NCBI GenBank assembly: GCA_003661865.1
Contig: QMWY01000033.1
Location: 1-9,075, forward strand
Reading direction: 5' to 3'
DNA from: Thermoprotei archaeon
GTDB taxonomy: Archaea > Thermoproteota > Thermoprotei_A > Sulfolobales > Ignisphaeraceae
Length of the DNA: 9,075 nt
Position numbers and translations under genes: made by a program. Positions 1-5,847 of the stretch are shown here, one piece after another (positions within the stretch are counted from its first letter, which is position 1; the number at the start of each line of letters is the position of its first letter). The notes under the pieces are model-generated. The model did no database searches. It was not told the origin of the DNA and saw nothing but the letters and a program-made list of their open reading frames with translations.

Positions 1-72
1 AGAGCATGGGTCGTTTCCTTCATAATGCTAACGGGGATGCGACATTGTAGCATCTGAGGCTTTGAGGTAAGG

Positions 73-738
73 TTGAGAAGTCCTGCAGTGCTACCTAGGG
101 TCGTAGAAGAGATCGTTTCTCGTGGAGAGGTGCTATCGTTACATGTGCAGAGGTTGGGTGCAGAAGCCCTCGTGGTTGCGGTTACTAGAGTGAGCAACAA
201 GGATGTAAGAGAGCTTGCAGAACACCTTAGAGCACTAGGAGGAGTTGAATCCGTGGATGCGATTGCAGAGGAGGTGCGTGGCTTGTGGTTCTGGAGCGGA
301 GGTGGGCCTCCTATGATCGGTGGCGAGGAAATGATCCTGCTACGCAGAGAGCAATACATCCATTTACAGGAAGAGGCGTTTGATAGGCTTGAAAGTGTGT
401 GGGAGGGGATAATAGATAGGCAGATGAGGCGCTATGGTGCGGAAATCGCTAGGTGGTATAGGAACAATGTTCGGGGCGTTGTTGAGGATATGGTGCGTGC
501 GGCTACACTGCTATTCAAGCTACTCGGGCTTGGAAGCGTCGCATACATAAGAACCTGGCACGACAGCTATGTGATAGAGGTTGAGAGCTGGGTAGATCCA
601 CCGGGTAGGGCGTGCCCATCTGCGAAGAGGTTATGGCAAGGATTTCTATCGGAGCTTGTGGGGGCTGTTCTTATGGCAAGGTCTGACGAGATCGGTTATG
701 GCGAGGGCCCCATATGTAGGGTTACTCTCTACCCCTAG
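73..738 (+). CDS. Uncharacterised two-domain protein, possible V4R-like C-terminal domain
   Basis: A 221-residue protein of unknown function. TTG at 73 is the first possible start after an in-frame stop at 55-57, and GAGGT at 64-68 sits 4 nt upstream, so the start is well supported. Residues about 15-70 read as alternating strands and helices, consistent with a small ferredoxin/ACT-like fold. A helical linker follows at about 90-150. The C-terminal part (about 150-221) begins GLGSVAYIR, has Cys181 ahead of an aliphatic helix, and ends GEGPICRVTLYP with Cys215. That order resembles the V4R (4-vinyl reductase) ligand-binding domain, which carries a central Cys and a terminal G..C.f motif. The V4R reading is inferred by eye and is remote. 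No signal peptide or membrane segment is visible. Its 3' end overlaps the convergent gene on the minus strand by 17 bp. It could be a small-molecule sensor, but no DNA-binding motif is evident. Confidence 0.75.
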   Translation: MRSPAVLPRVVEEIVSRGEVLSLHVQRLGAEALVVAVTRVSNKDVRELAEHLRALGGVESVDAIAEEVRGLWFWSGGGPPMIGGEEMILLRREQYIHLQEEAFDRLESVWEGIIDRQMRRYGAEIARWYRNNVRGVVEDMVRAATLLFKLLGLGSVAYIRTWHDSYVIEVESWVDPPGRACPSAKRLWQGFLSELVGAVLMARSDEIGYGEGPICRVTLYP

Positions 739-1135
739 CCCTATACTTGCTACCTCTACTACGTTGAGAAGGGCGGTTGCTGAGGAGCTCTTGAGCGAGC
801 CTTTCTAGCTCACGGTACAGATCCGTGACCTCAGAAGCCTCAGGCTCCTTAGTGAGGTAAAGCTCCCACAAGTTATCCCACGACTCTATGAGGGTGTGGG
901 ATATGCTCCAGTAGGCATCCGCTATCTTATCTATCGCTTCGTCTAGCATCTCCACATTCCAGTATCCTGAACGCTTGGCATATCTTGCCTCTGGAGTGCC
1001 CAAGTCGTTAGCAAGGCCCTTTATGAGTTCCGTGAAGAGGTTGTACATGACCTCAACGCATTGACGGGTGCTCTCAGCGGGTACGTCCATACACCTCCTA
1101 AGACCAGTAGCGAACCTCTCAGCCGCTTTGCTCAT
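722..1135 (-). CDS. Uncharacterised small helical protein
   Basis: A 137-residue protein that I do not recognise with certainty. Two in-frame ATGs lie close together, at 1141 and 1135 on the minus strand. AAGGAG (1147-1142) abuts the first but lies 6 nt before the second, so 1135 is the better start. The sequence looks almost entirely alpha-helical and rich in Glu, Leu and Trp. The segment around residues 55-95 (YWNVEMLDEAIDKIADAYW, then ESWDNLWELYL) suggests a helical bundle, and the last 12 or so residues form a basic tail (RGSKYRARGRE). The style recalls small archaeal HEPN or PaREP1-like helical proteins, but no catalytic R-x4-6-H motif is clear, so this is only a suggestion. It is transcribed divergently from aIF5A and converges on the gene at 73-738. 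Confidence 0.7.
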   Translation of the reverse strand: MSKAAERFATGLRRCMDVPAESTRQCVEVMYNLFTELIKGLANDLGTPEARYAKRSGYWNVEMLDEAIDKIADAYWSISHTLIESWDNLWELYLTKEPEASEVTDLYRELERLAQELLSNRPSQRSRGSKYRARGRE

Positions 1136-1141
1136 CTTCAT

Positions 1142-1147
1142 CTCCTT
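1142..1147 (-). promoter_or_regulatory. Ribosome binding site deciding the start of the 722-1135 gene
   Basis: Read on the minus strand this is AAGGAG. It touches the upstream ATG (1141-1139) directly but is 6 nt from the next in-frame ATG (1135-1133), which is normal archaeal spacing. This favours the shorter 137-residue product. Confidence 0.6.
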
Positions 1148-1168
1148 GACCGCTACTACTCAGCAGCG

Positions 1169-1175
1169 TTTTTAT
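1169..1175 (+). promoter_or_regulatory. Box A (TATA) promoter candidate for aIF5A operon, in divergent intergenic region
   Basis: TTTTTAT lies in the short gap between two divergent genes. A transcription start about 25 nt downstream would fall near 1198, just before the GAGGTGAT ribosome binding site of aIF5A. The reverse strand reads ATAAAAA, so the same AT-rich element could also serve the minus-strand gene, with a start near 1146. The position fits both directions. Which is used cannot be told from sequence alone. Confidence 0.5.
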
Positions 1176-1198
1176 CTGCCCTTGCTTAATGGGTCTAC

Positions 1199-1206
1199 GA
1201 GGTGAT
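1199..1206 (+). promoter_or_regulatory. Strong ribosome binding site of aIF5A
   Basis: GAGGTGAT matches the complement of the 16S rRNA 3' end and is 7 nt from ATG 1214. It overlaps the alternative GTG (1202) and ATG (1205) starts, which argues against both. Confidence 0.75.
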
Positions 1207-1213
1207 GGGTGAA

Positions 1214-1612
1214 ATGAGCATAACGTACGCTGAACTAGGGCAGCTCAAGAGTGGTAGCTATGTGGTTATAGATGGTGAGCCCTGTAGAGTGGTCGAGGTC
1301 TCAAGAGCAAAGACAGGTAAGCATGGTAGCGCAAAAGTGCACCTAACAGCTATATGCCTCTTCAGCGGCTCTAGGAAGACTTTGGTAGGGCCCGTAGGCC
1401 AGAGAGTTGAGGTACCCATAATAGAGAAGCGGGCTGGGCAGGTAACAGCCCTCATAGGGGATCAGGTCCAGATAATGGATCTAGAGACCTACGAGACCTT
1501 CGAGGTCGATAAGCCCAGCGATCCGGCGATAGCCTCTAGGTTAGAGCCGGGGAAGGAGGTGGAGTACTGGGTGGTTATGGGTAAGCGCATGATTGTGAGG
1601 GTGAAGGAGTAG
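1214..1612 (+). CDS. eif5A: Translation initiation factor aIF5A (hypusine-containing elongation factor)
   Basis: The archaeal eIF5A/EF-P homologue, a cytosolic ribosome-binding factor that relieves stalling at difficult peptide bonds. The protein has 132 residues, the normal family length. The hypusine loop KTGKHGSAK is plain, and Lys36 in GKHG is the expected modified residue. The N-terminal SH3-like domain covers about 1-70 and the C-terminal OB-fold domain about 71-132. Starts are possible at GTG 1202, ATG 1205 and ATG 1214. GAGGTGAT at 1199-1206 lies 7 nt before 1214, and the resulting N-terminus (MSITYAELGQLK) looks like crenarchaeal relatives, so 1214 is chosen. It is followed 4 nt later by SRP54, with which it is very probably co-transcribed. 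Deoxyhypusine synthase, needed to modify it, is not in this window. Confidence 0.96.
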   Translation: MSITYAELGQLKSGSYVVIDGEPCRVVEVSRAKTGKHGSAKVHLTAICLFSGSRKTLVGPVGQRVEVPIIEKRAGQVTALIGDQVQIMDLETYETFEVDKPSDPAIASRLEPGKEVEYWVVMGKRMIVRVKE

Positions 1613-1616
1613 GGCT

Positions 1617-2960
1617 ATGAGGCTCCTATCAGACCTGCGAAGTGCTGTAGCACGTTTCATCAAGGGTAGAGAACCTTACGAGGTAGCTGTTGAGAACTTC
1701 GTTAGAGAGCTTCAGAAAGCGCTGCTGAGAGCAGATGTGAATGTCAAGCTCGTTTTCACTCTAACCCGCAGGATCCGTGAACGCGCCTTAAAGGAGGCTC
1801 CTCCCCCATACGTCTCCCGTAGGGAGTGGTTCATAAAGATCGTGTACGACGAGCTTGCCCAGCTCTTCGGGGGGGATAAAACCCCGTCGATCTTTCCTCC
1901 TCAGACGCCTTGGGTTATAATGCTTGTGGGTGTCCAAGGCTCAGGTAAGACAACGACTGCCGCTAAGATAGCTTACCTCTATAAGAAGTACGGCTACAGA
2001 CCCTGCCTGATAACAGTTGACACCTATAGGCCCGCTGCCTACGAGCAGCTACAGCAGCTCGCTCATAGCATCGACGTGCCCTTCTGCGGAGACCCTAACG
2101 AGAAGGACCCGATAGCTATTGCTAGGAAGTGCCTCGAGTTCGCGAGGTCGAGAGGCTGCACCATAGTGATAGTTGATACGGCTGGTAGGCATGGCTACGG
2201 TGATGAGCAGGCGCTCCTCGACGAGATGAGAGATCTCGCCAAGGTCGTAAAGCCTAACGAGGTTATGCTGGTGATAGACGCCACTATGGGGCAGAAGGCG
2301 TATGACCTAGCCAAGAGGTTTCATGAGACCACGCCCATAGGCAGCATTGTGGTTACAAAGCTGGATGGAAGTGCACGCGGAGGCGGGGCTCTATCAGCGG
2401 TTGCCGTTACGGGAGCTACCATAAAGTTTGTTGGAACGGGCGAGAAGATCCCTGAGATAGAGGTGTTCAACCCCTGCAAGTTCGTCGGAAGGCTTCTTGG
2501 TCTAGGAGACCTCGAGACACTCATAGAGAAGTTCAGGTCGCTCGATATAAGCAAGGCTGTGGAGAAGAGGGTTGCCCATGCTATAGCCAGCGGGAGGCTT
2601 ACGTTACGCGACCTCTACGCACAGATACTTGCCCTAAAAAGGCTCGGGCCTCTAGGGAAGATCCTGCAGATGATCCCCGGGCTATCACTGCTGCCGCTTA
2701 GCGATGAGCAGCTCAAGCTTAGCGAGGAGAAGATGCGTAAGTGGCTAGCCATAATGGACTCTATGACTATGGAGGAGCTGGATAGACCCAATATAATAGA
2801 CCGAAGGCGTATGGAGAGGATCGCCCGGGGTTCAGGGACTACTGTTGAGGATGTGAGGGAGCTGCTTAAGTACCACAACCTTGTTCAACGCATGATGAGG
2901 CAGATCAGGAGGCATAGGCGCCTAAGGATCCCTGGGCTGGACCTCTCCAAACTGGGCTGA
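1617..2960 (+). CDS. srp54: Signal recognition particle GTPase SRP54
   Basis: The protein subunit of archaeal SRP. It binds signal sequences of nascent chains and 7S RNA, and hydrolyses GTP with the receptor FtsY at the membrane. The protein has 447 residues, typical of the family. An N domain helical bundle (about 1-95) precedes the G domain. The G domain shows G1 GVQGSGKTT (105-113), G2 DTYRPAA (135-141), G3 DTAGR (187-191), G4 TKLDG (247-251) and GTGE (273-276). The C-terminal M domain (about 310-447) carries LGPLGKILQMIPG and the RNA-binding SGTTVEDVRELL segment, plus many methionines. All the motifs I looked for are intact. AAGGAG at 1604-1609, inside the last codons of aIF5A, sits 7 nt before the ATG, so translation is probably coupled. 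SRP19 and 7S RNA are not in the window. Confidence 0.98.
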   Translation: MRLLSDLRSAVARFIKGREPYEVAVENFVRELQKALLRADVNVKLVFTLTRRIRERALKEAPPPYVSRREWFIKIVYDELAQLFGGDKTPSIFPPQTPWVIMLVGVQGSGKTTTAAKIAYLYKKYGYRPCLITVDTYRPAAYEQLQQLAHSIDVPFCGDPNEKDPIAIARKCLEFARSRGCTIVIVDTAGRHGYGDEQALLDEMRDLAKVVKPNEVMLVIDATMGQKAYDLAKRFHETTPIGSIVVTKLDGSARGGGALSAVAVTGATIKFVGTGEKIPEIEVFNPCKFVGRLLGLGDLETLIEKFRSLDISKAVEKRVAHAIASGRLTLRDLYAQILALKRLGPLGKILQMIPGLSLLPLSDEQLKLSEEKMRKWLAIMDSMTMEELDRPNIIDRRRMERIARGSGTTVEDVRELLKYHNLVQRMMRQIRRHRRLRIPGLDLSKLG

Positions 2961-2978
2961 GCGCTGGGCGGATAAGGT

Positions 2979-4271
2979 GTGCCTTACGAGGACCCTATTC
3001 AGCGTGCTATACGCGTACTGAAGAGGTATCCGCTCTGCGATAGGTGCTTAGGCAGGCTCTTTGCAGAGCTAGGCAGGGGTCTCGATAATGCGGAGCGCGG
3101 CAGGGCGTTGAAGATAGCTGCCCTGATGACAGTCCATGATAGGGTTAGGCGTGGCTTAAGCAGTCCTGAAGAGCTAAAGCTCTTATGCAGGAACTTAGGG
3201 GCGGAGTACCGCGAGATATGCCGGGCGCTATCGGTCGATGTGGAGCCCAATACCCGATGCTACATCTGTGGAGGCGATATAGAGAGCTGGATAGGTAGGT
3301 ACACCAGTGCTATATCCGAGGTCATCAAGAGCGAGGGCGTATCAACGTTCCTTGTGGGGGTGAGGCCTCCTAGGGAAGTGGTTAGAAGAGAGCGGGAAGT
3401 GGTAGAGGAGATGGGTATCGATACCTGGGAGTCTGTGAAGAGTGAGCTTAAGAGGGTTATAGGCAAGGCTGTTCGCAGCATCACGGGCGCTGAACCCGAT
3501 TTCGAGCATCCCGAAGCAATATTTGTGATCGATATGGAGAGGGGGGCTGTGCATGTCGAGAGACCAGCGCTTCTCCTCCTCGCGGTCTACTGGAAGCTGG
3601 GGAGGAGGATCTCCCAGATGCCTTGGTACACCCGCAATGGTGCTAGGAGGTACCCCTTATCGCTCTATGATGCGTGTAAAGCCGCTGCGGACCTCCTAGG
3701 CTCAAGCGATGTTGTCATACATGCTGCGGGGCGCGAGGATGTTGATGTACGCATGCTTGGGAGTGGAAGACCCCTTGTCATAGAGTTCAGGGAGCCTAGG
3801 AGAAAGGTTCCGCTTAGCGAGATCGAGCGTGTGCTCAACTCGTATACTAGATGGCTCCGCTTCCGCGTGCTGATGGGTGTGCGTAGGGATGTTGTGCGTA
3901 GAGTTAAGGAATCTGGGCGTACAAGCTACAAGATCTACCGCGCTGTAGTGGTGACGGGGAGAGAGCTATCCATAAGAGACATGGAAGAGCTTGAGGCAGT
4001 GTTCAAGGATAGGTTGGTAACGCAGAGAACTCCCTTGAGAATCCTTAGGAGGAAGAAGGATGTTGTAAGGGTACGCAGGGTTTATGAGGTTAAAGCGCGT
4101 GTACTGGCGCCTCACGTATTCACGGCGCTGATAAAGTGCGAAGGCGGGCTCTACGTCAAGGAGCTGGTCGATGGGGATAAGGGTAGGACAATGCCTAGCT
4201 TTGCAGAGGTGTTGGATACTGATGCGCGCTGTGTTGAGCTTGATGTGCTCTACGTTCATAAACAGTTATAG
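2979..4271 (+). CDS. pus10: tRNA pseudouridine synthase Pus10
   Basis: Archaeal Pus10 converts uridine to pseudouridine in the tRNA T-loop, at position 55 and often 54. The protein has 430 residues, at the long end for archaea. The N-terminal part has two CxxC pairs, Cys20/Cys23 (LCDRCLGR) and Cys94/Cys97 (CYICGG), expected to bind zinc. A THUMP-like RNA-binding region follows, at about 100-190. The catalytic domain contains GREDVDVRMLGSGRP (251-265), and one of Asp254/Asp256 is the catalytic aspartate in this family motif. The SYKIYRAVV stretch fits the thumb region. The start is GTG at 2979. It gives an N-terminus beginning shortly before the first CxxC, as expected, but the ribosome binding site is weak. 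The gene lies 18 nt after SRP54 and is probably in the same transcript. Confidence 0.95.
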   Translation: MPYEDPIQRAIRVLKRYPLCDRCLGRLFAELGRGLDNAERGRALKIAALMTVHDRVRRGLSSPEELKLLCRNLGAEYREICRALSVDVEPNTRCYICGGDIESWIGRYTSAISEVIKSEGVSTFLVGVRPPREVVRREREVVEEMGIDTWESVKSELKRVIGKAVRSITGAEPDFEHPEAIFVIDMERGAVHVERPALLLLAVYWKLGRRISQMPWYTRNGARRYPLSLYDACKAAADLLGSSDVVIHAAGREDVDVRMLGSGRPLVIEFREPRRKVPLSEIERVLNSYTRWLRFRVLMGVRRDVVRRVKESGRTSYKIYRAVVVTGRELSIRDMEELEAVFKDRLVTQRTPLRILRRKKDVVRVRRVYEVKARVLAPHVFTALIKCEGGLYVKELVDGDKGRTMPSFAEVLDTDARCVELDVLYVHKQL

Positions 4272-4284
4272 CCGGGTGCTCAAG

Positions 4285-4293
4285 ACCTTTATG
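4285..4293 (+). promoter_or_regulatory. Weak box A candidate upstream of eL21
   Basis: ACCTTTATG lies in the 57-nt gap between Pus10 and eL21. A start about 25 nt downstream would give a leader of roughly 12-15 nt. The match to the TTTTTAA-type box is poor, so readthrough from Pus10 is equally possible. Confidence 0.25.
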
Positions 4294-4328
4294 AGGTATG
4301 TGAAAGAGGCAGATTGTGGTGCGAAGAG

Positions 4329-4733
4329 ATGGTTAAGCCGCCCCGTGGTTTAAGGCACCGGACTAAGAAGCTGCTACGTAAGCGGGTAAGAGAGCGCGGC
4401 GGGGTTCCACCACTAAGCAGGATAATGATAGAGTACAGGGTGGGTGATAGGGTTTACATAGTGGCGGACCCAGCGGTGCATAAGGCAATGCCTCATCGCA
4501 GGTATCATGGGAAGGTCGGGGTGGTTGTGGGAAAGAGAGGGCGCGCGTATGAGGTGGAGGTAAGGGTCGGGGGGAAGGTTAAGAAGCTCTTTCTACTCCC
4601 TGAGCATATGCGGCCGGCGTTCCAGGTTAGTGAAAGGGTAGAGTCTATGGTTAAGAGACTAAGGGAGCTGGCCCAGCTCTCGAAGAAGGCTCGTAAGTTA
4701 ATGTTAGAGGCCCTTAGAAAGAGCGGTGGTTAA
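4329..4733 (+). CDS. rpl21e: Large-subunit ribosomal protein eL21 (L21e)
   Basis: A component of the archaeal/eukaryotic 50S/60S subunit that contacts 23S and 5S rRNA. ATG 4329 gives 134 residues beginning MVKPPRGLRHRTKKLL, a typical basic L21e N-terminus. The upstream TTG at 4314 would add five non-conserved residues and is rejected. The SH3-like core (about 35-95) contains YRVGDRVYIVADPAVHKAMP, HRRYHGKVG and PEHMRP. Archaeal L21e normally ends soon after this last motif, at about 95-105 residues. Here a further 36 or so residues (about 98-134) follow. They are basic and apparently helical, running from QVSERVESMVKRL to the end. GGTG at 4318-4321 may be the ribosome binding site. Rpo4 follows after about 25 nt. 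Confidence 0.93.
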   Translation: MVKPPRGLRHRTKKLLRKRVRERGGVPPLSRIMIEYRVGDRVYIVADPAVHKAMPHRRYHGKVGVVVGKRGRAYEVEVRVGGKVKKLFLLPEHMRPAFQVSERVESMVKRLRELAQLSKKARKLMLEALRKSGG

Positions 4734-4753
4734 GGGCGTTTAAGAGCGGTGGT
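4719..4753 (+). repeat. 12-bp direct repeat at the eL21/rpo4 junction
   Basis: AAGAGCGGTGGT occurs exactly at 4719-4730 and again at 4742-4753, start to start 23 bp. The first copy encodes the last residues of eL21 and is followed at once by its stop. The second is intergenic and supplies the GGTGG that probably acts as the rpo4 ribosome binding site. It looks like a local duplication. Confidence 0.7.
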
Positions 4754-4758
4754 GGTTG

Positions 4759-5106
4759 TTGTCATACGAAGTTGTTAGCTATGCAGAGATACCCATACCC
4801 ATAGTCAAGAGACTTCTCGAAGAAGAGATTAGGCGTAGGGAGAAGGTTTCGAATCTATTGCAATCGGTCTATGAGCATGTTAAGAAGCTCTCATACTGCT
4901 CAGAGGGAGCAGCAGAGAGGCTTATGGAGGAGCTCACCTCTATGGGTTTTAAGCGCATAACGGCTGCGATGATAATAAATATCAGACCGAGGGTTCTTGA
5001 TGAGCTGAGAACTCTGCTGGTCTTTGAGAGCAGGGTTCCCGATGAGGATGTGCTAAACAGGGTGCTGGAGCTGCTTGACGAGTACTGTCCGCTGACGGGG
5101 AAGTAG
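4759..5106 (+). CDS. rpo4: DNA-directed RNA polymerase subunit Rpo4 (RpoF, Rpb4 homologue)
   Basis: Rpo4 pairs with Rpo7 to form the stalk of archaeal RNA polymerase, which takes part in initiation, elongation and RNA binding. The protein is 115-116 residues, a normal length. The sequence SYEVVSYAEIPIPIVKRLLEEEIRRRE at the start, split by a short tip region, and the helical C-terminal half (ITAAMIINIRPRVLDELRTL, then a DEDVLNRVLELLDEYCPL-type tail) fit the HRDC-like fold of the family. Two adjacent TTG codons, 4756 and 4759, can start it. GGTGG at 4748-4752 is 3 nt from the first and 6 nt from the second, so 4759 is slightly preferred. It lies between eL21 and the DUF655 gene, a familiar archaeal gene order. 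Rpo7 is not in the window. Confidence 0.92.
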   Translation: MSYEVVSYAEIPIPIVKRLLEEEIRRREKVSNLLQSVYEHVKKLSYCSEGAAERLMEELTSMGFKRITAAMIINIRPRVLDELRTLLVFESRVPDEDVLNRVLELLDEYCPLTGK

Positions 5107-5115
5107 CCATATGTA

Positions 5116-5126
5116 TTTATTAAAAA
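5116..5126 (+). promoter_or_regulatory. Box A promoter candidate for the DUF655-ksgA cassette
   Basis: TTTATTAAAAA lies just after rpo4 in the largest intergenic gap of the + strand operon (75 nt). Transcription would start near 5146, giving a leader of about 35 nt before GTG 5182. The T-rich run might also help terminate the rpo4 transcript. Confidence 0.5.
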
Positions 5127-5130
5127 CGCG

Positions 5131-5166
5131 TCTCCTATGAAAACACCGGAGTTTCTGAAAAGGAGA
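5131..5166 (+). repeat. Nested inverted repeat in the DUF655 leader
   Basis: TCTCCT (5131-5136) pairs with AGGAGA (5161-5166). Inside it, AAACACCGGAGTTT (5141-5154) is a near-perfect palindrome with one central A-A mismatch. The inner palindrome covers the predicted transcription start, so it could be an operator or part of a leader hairpin. The pairing is seen directly. The function is unknown. Confidence 0.5.
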
Positions 5167-5181
5167 TAGGGGTAGGCGCTA

Positions 5182-5847
5182 GTGAGACCCAGGGGACATG
5201 GTAGAAGGCCTAGGTATCCTAAGGTAAGGGACGAGTTCGCAGTAGTACTCGATTACATGCCTTTCGGTAACCCGTATGATAGGCATGCCCAGCATAGGAC
5301 TAGAGCGATAGCCCAAGCCCTGGGCACGAAGTTCTTCGCGCTTGTAGAGATCCTGCCCCTTAAGAATATGCCGCTTAACATAGGTGAGCGCGTGCCCATA
5401 GCTCCTCAGCCGGAGCTCCCGGGGCATCCAGTTGCTGATAGGCTTAGTTACGATGAGCTTTCGTCAGTTGCGCGTTCCAACCTCCCGAAGTTTCTTAGGG
5501 ACATAGTTGTTGAGAAGGAGAGGGTGTTTGTAGAGTTCTTCAACCAGGCGCGCCCAATAAACATCCGGCTTCATAGCCTTGAGCTTCTACCCGGTATAGG
5601 GAAAAAGACCCTGAAGATAATACTCGAGGAGCGGAAGAAGAAACCCTTTGAATCGTTTGAGGAGATACAGTCCAGGACAAGGATTAACGATCCCGTCAAG
5701 TTAATAGTTGATAGGATCGTGCTTGAGCTTCAGGGAAGGGAGAAGTACTACATATTCGTAGATCCTTATCCGGAGAGCCCAGGCGTTATAAGGCTCAACT
5801 ACCTGGAATACCTCTACAAGATAACGCAGTATGACAAACCTTGGTAG
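5182..5847 (+). CDS. DUF655 family protein with helix-hairpin-helix domain
   Basis: A 221-residue member of a conserved archaeal family without an established function. Residues about 10-75 form a compact beta-rich domain (AVVLDYMPFGNP, then FFALVEILPL), which looks OB-like. Residues about 129-166 are a helix-hairpin-helix with the hairpin LPGIGKKT (136-143), a fold that binds nucleic acid backbones. The C-terminus is aromatic and acidic (YYIFVDPYPESPGVIRLNYLEYLY). GTG 5182 is the first start after an in-frame stop at 5173-5175. GGGGT at 5169-5173 is a modest ribosome binding site. The gene sits between rpo4 and ksgA and overlaps ksgA by 17 bp. That suggests a job in transcription, rRNA processing or ribosome assembly, which is inference from context. 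No catalytic motif is visible. Confidence 0.88.
   Translation: MRPRGHGRRPRYPKVRDEFAVVLDYMPFGNPYDRHAQHRTRAIAQALGTKFFALVEILPLKNMPLNIGERVPIAPQPELPGHPVADRLSYDELSSVARSNLPKFLRDIVVEKERVFVEFFNQARPINIRLHSLELLPGIGKKTLKIILEERKKKPFESFEEIQSRTRINDPVKLIVDRIVLELQGREKYYIFVDPYPESPGVIRLNYLEYLYKITQYDKPW

Noticed and set aside
1..57. Open frame from the window edge to TGA at 55-57, and another ending at 48-50
   Set aside because: Either could be the 3' end of a gene to the left, but 15-18 residues are too few to judge and neither resembles a known C-terminus. A minus-strand ATG at 23-21 could instead start a divergent gene. Undecidable here.
4171..4353. 60-residue plus-strand ORF bridging Pus10 and eL21
   Set aside because: It is out of frame with both genes, overlaps the conserved Pus10 C-terminus, and has no ribosome binding site.
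4965..5020. Possible C/D box small RNA (TGATGA followed by CTGA motifs) inside rpo4, with similar hits in other genes
   Set aside because: The boxes are too close together or lack paired C'/D' boxes and terminal stems. Such motifs are expected by chance in coding sequence.
5137..5169. Ten-codon mini-ORF upstream of the DUF655 gene, possible leader peptide
   Set aside because: Its ATG lies upstream of the transcription start predicted from the box A at 5116-5126 and it has no ribosome binding site. It also overlaps the inverted repeat, which explains its sequence better.
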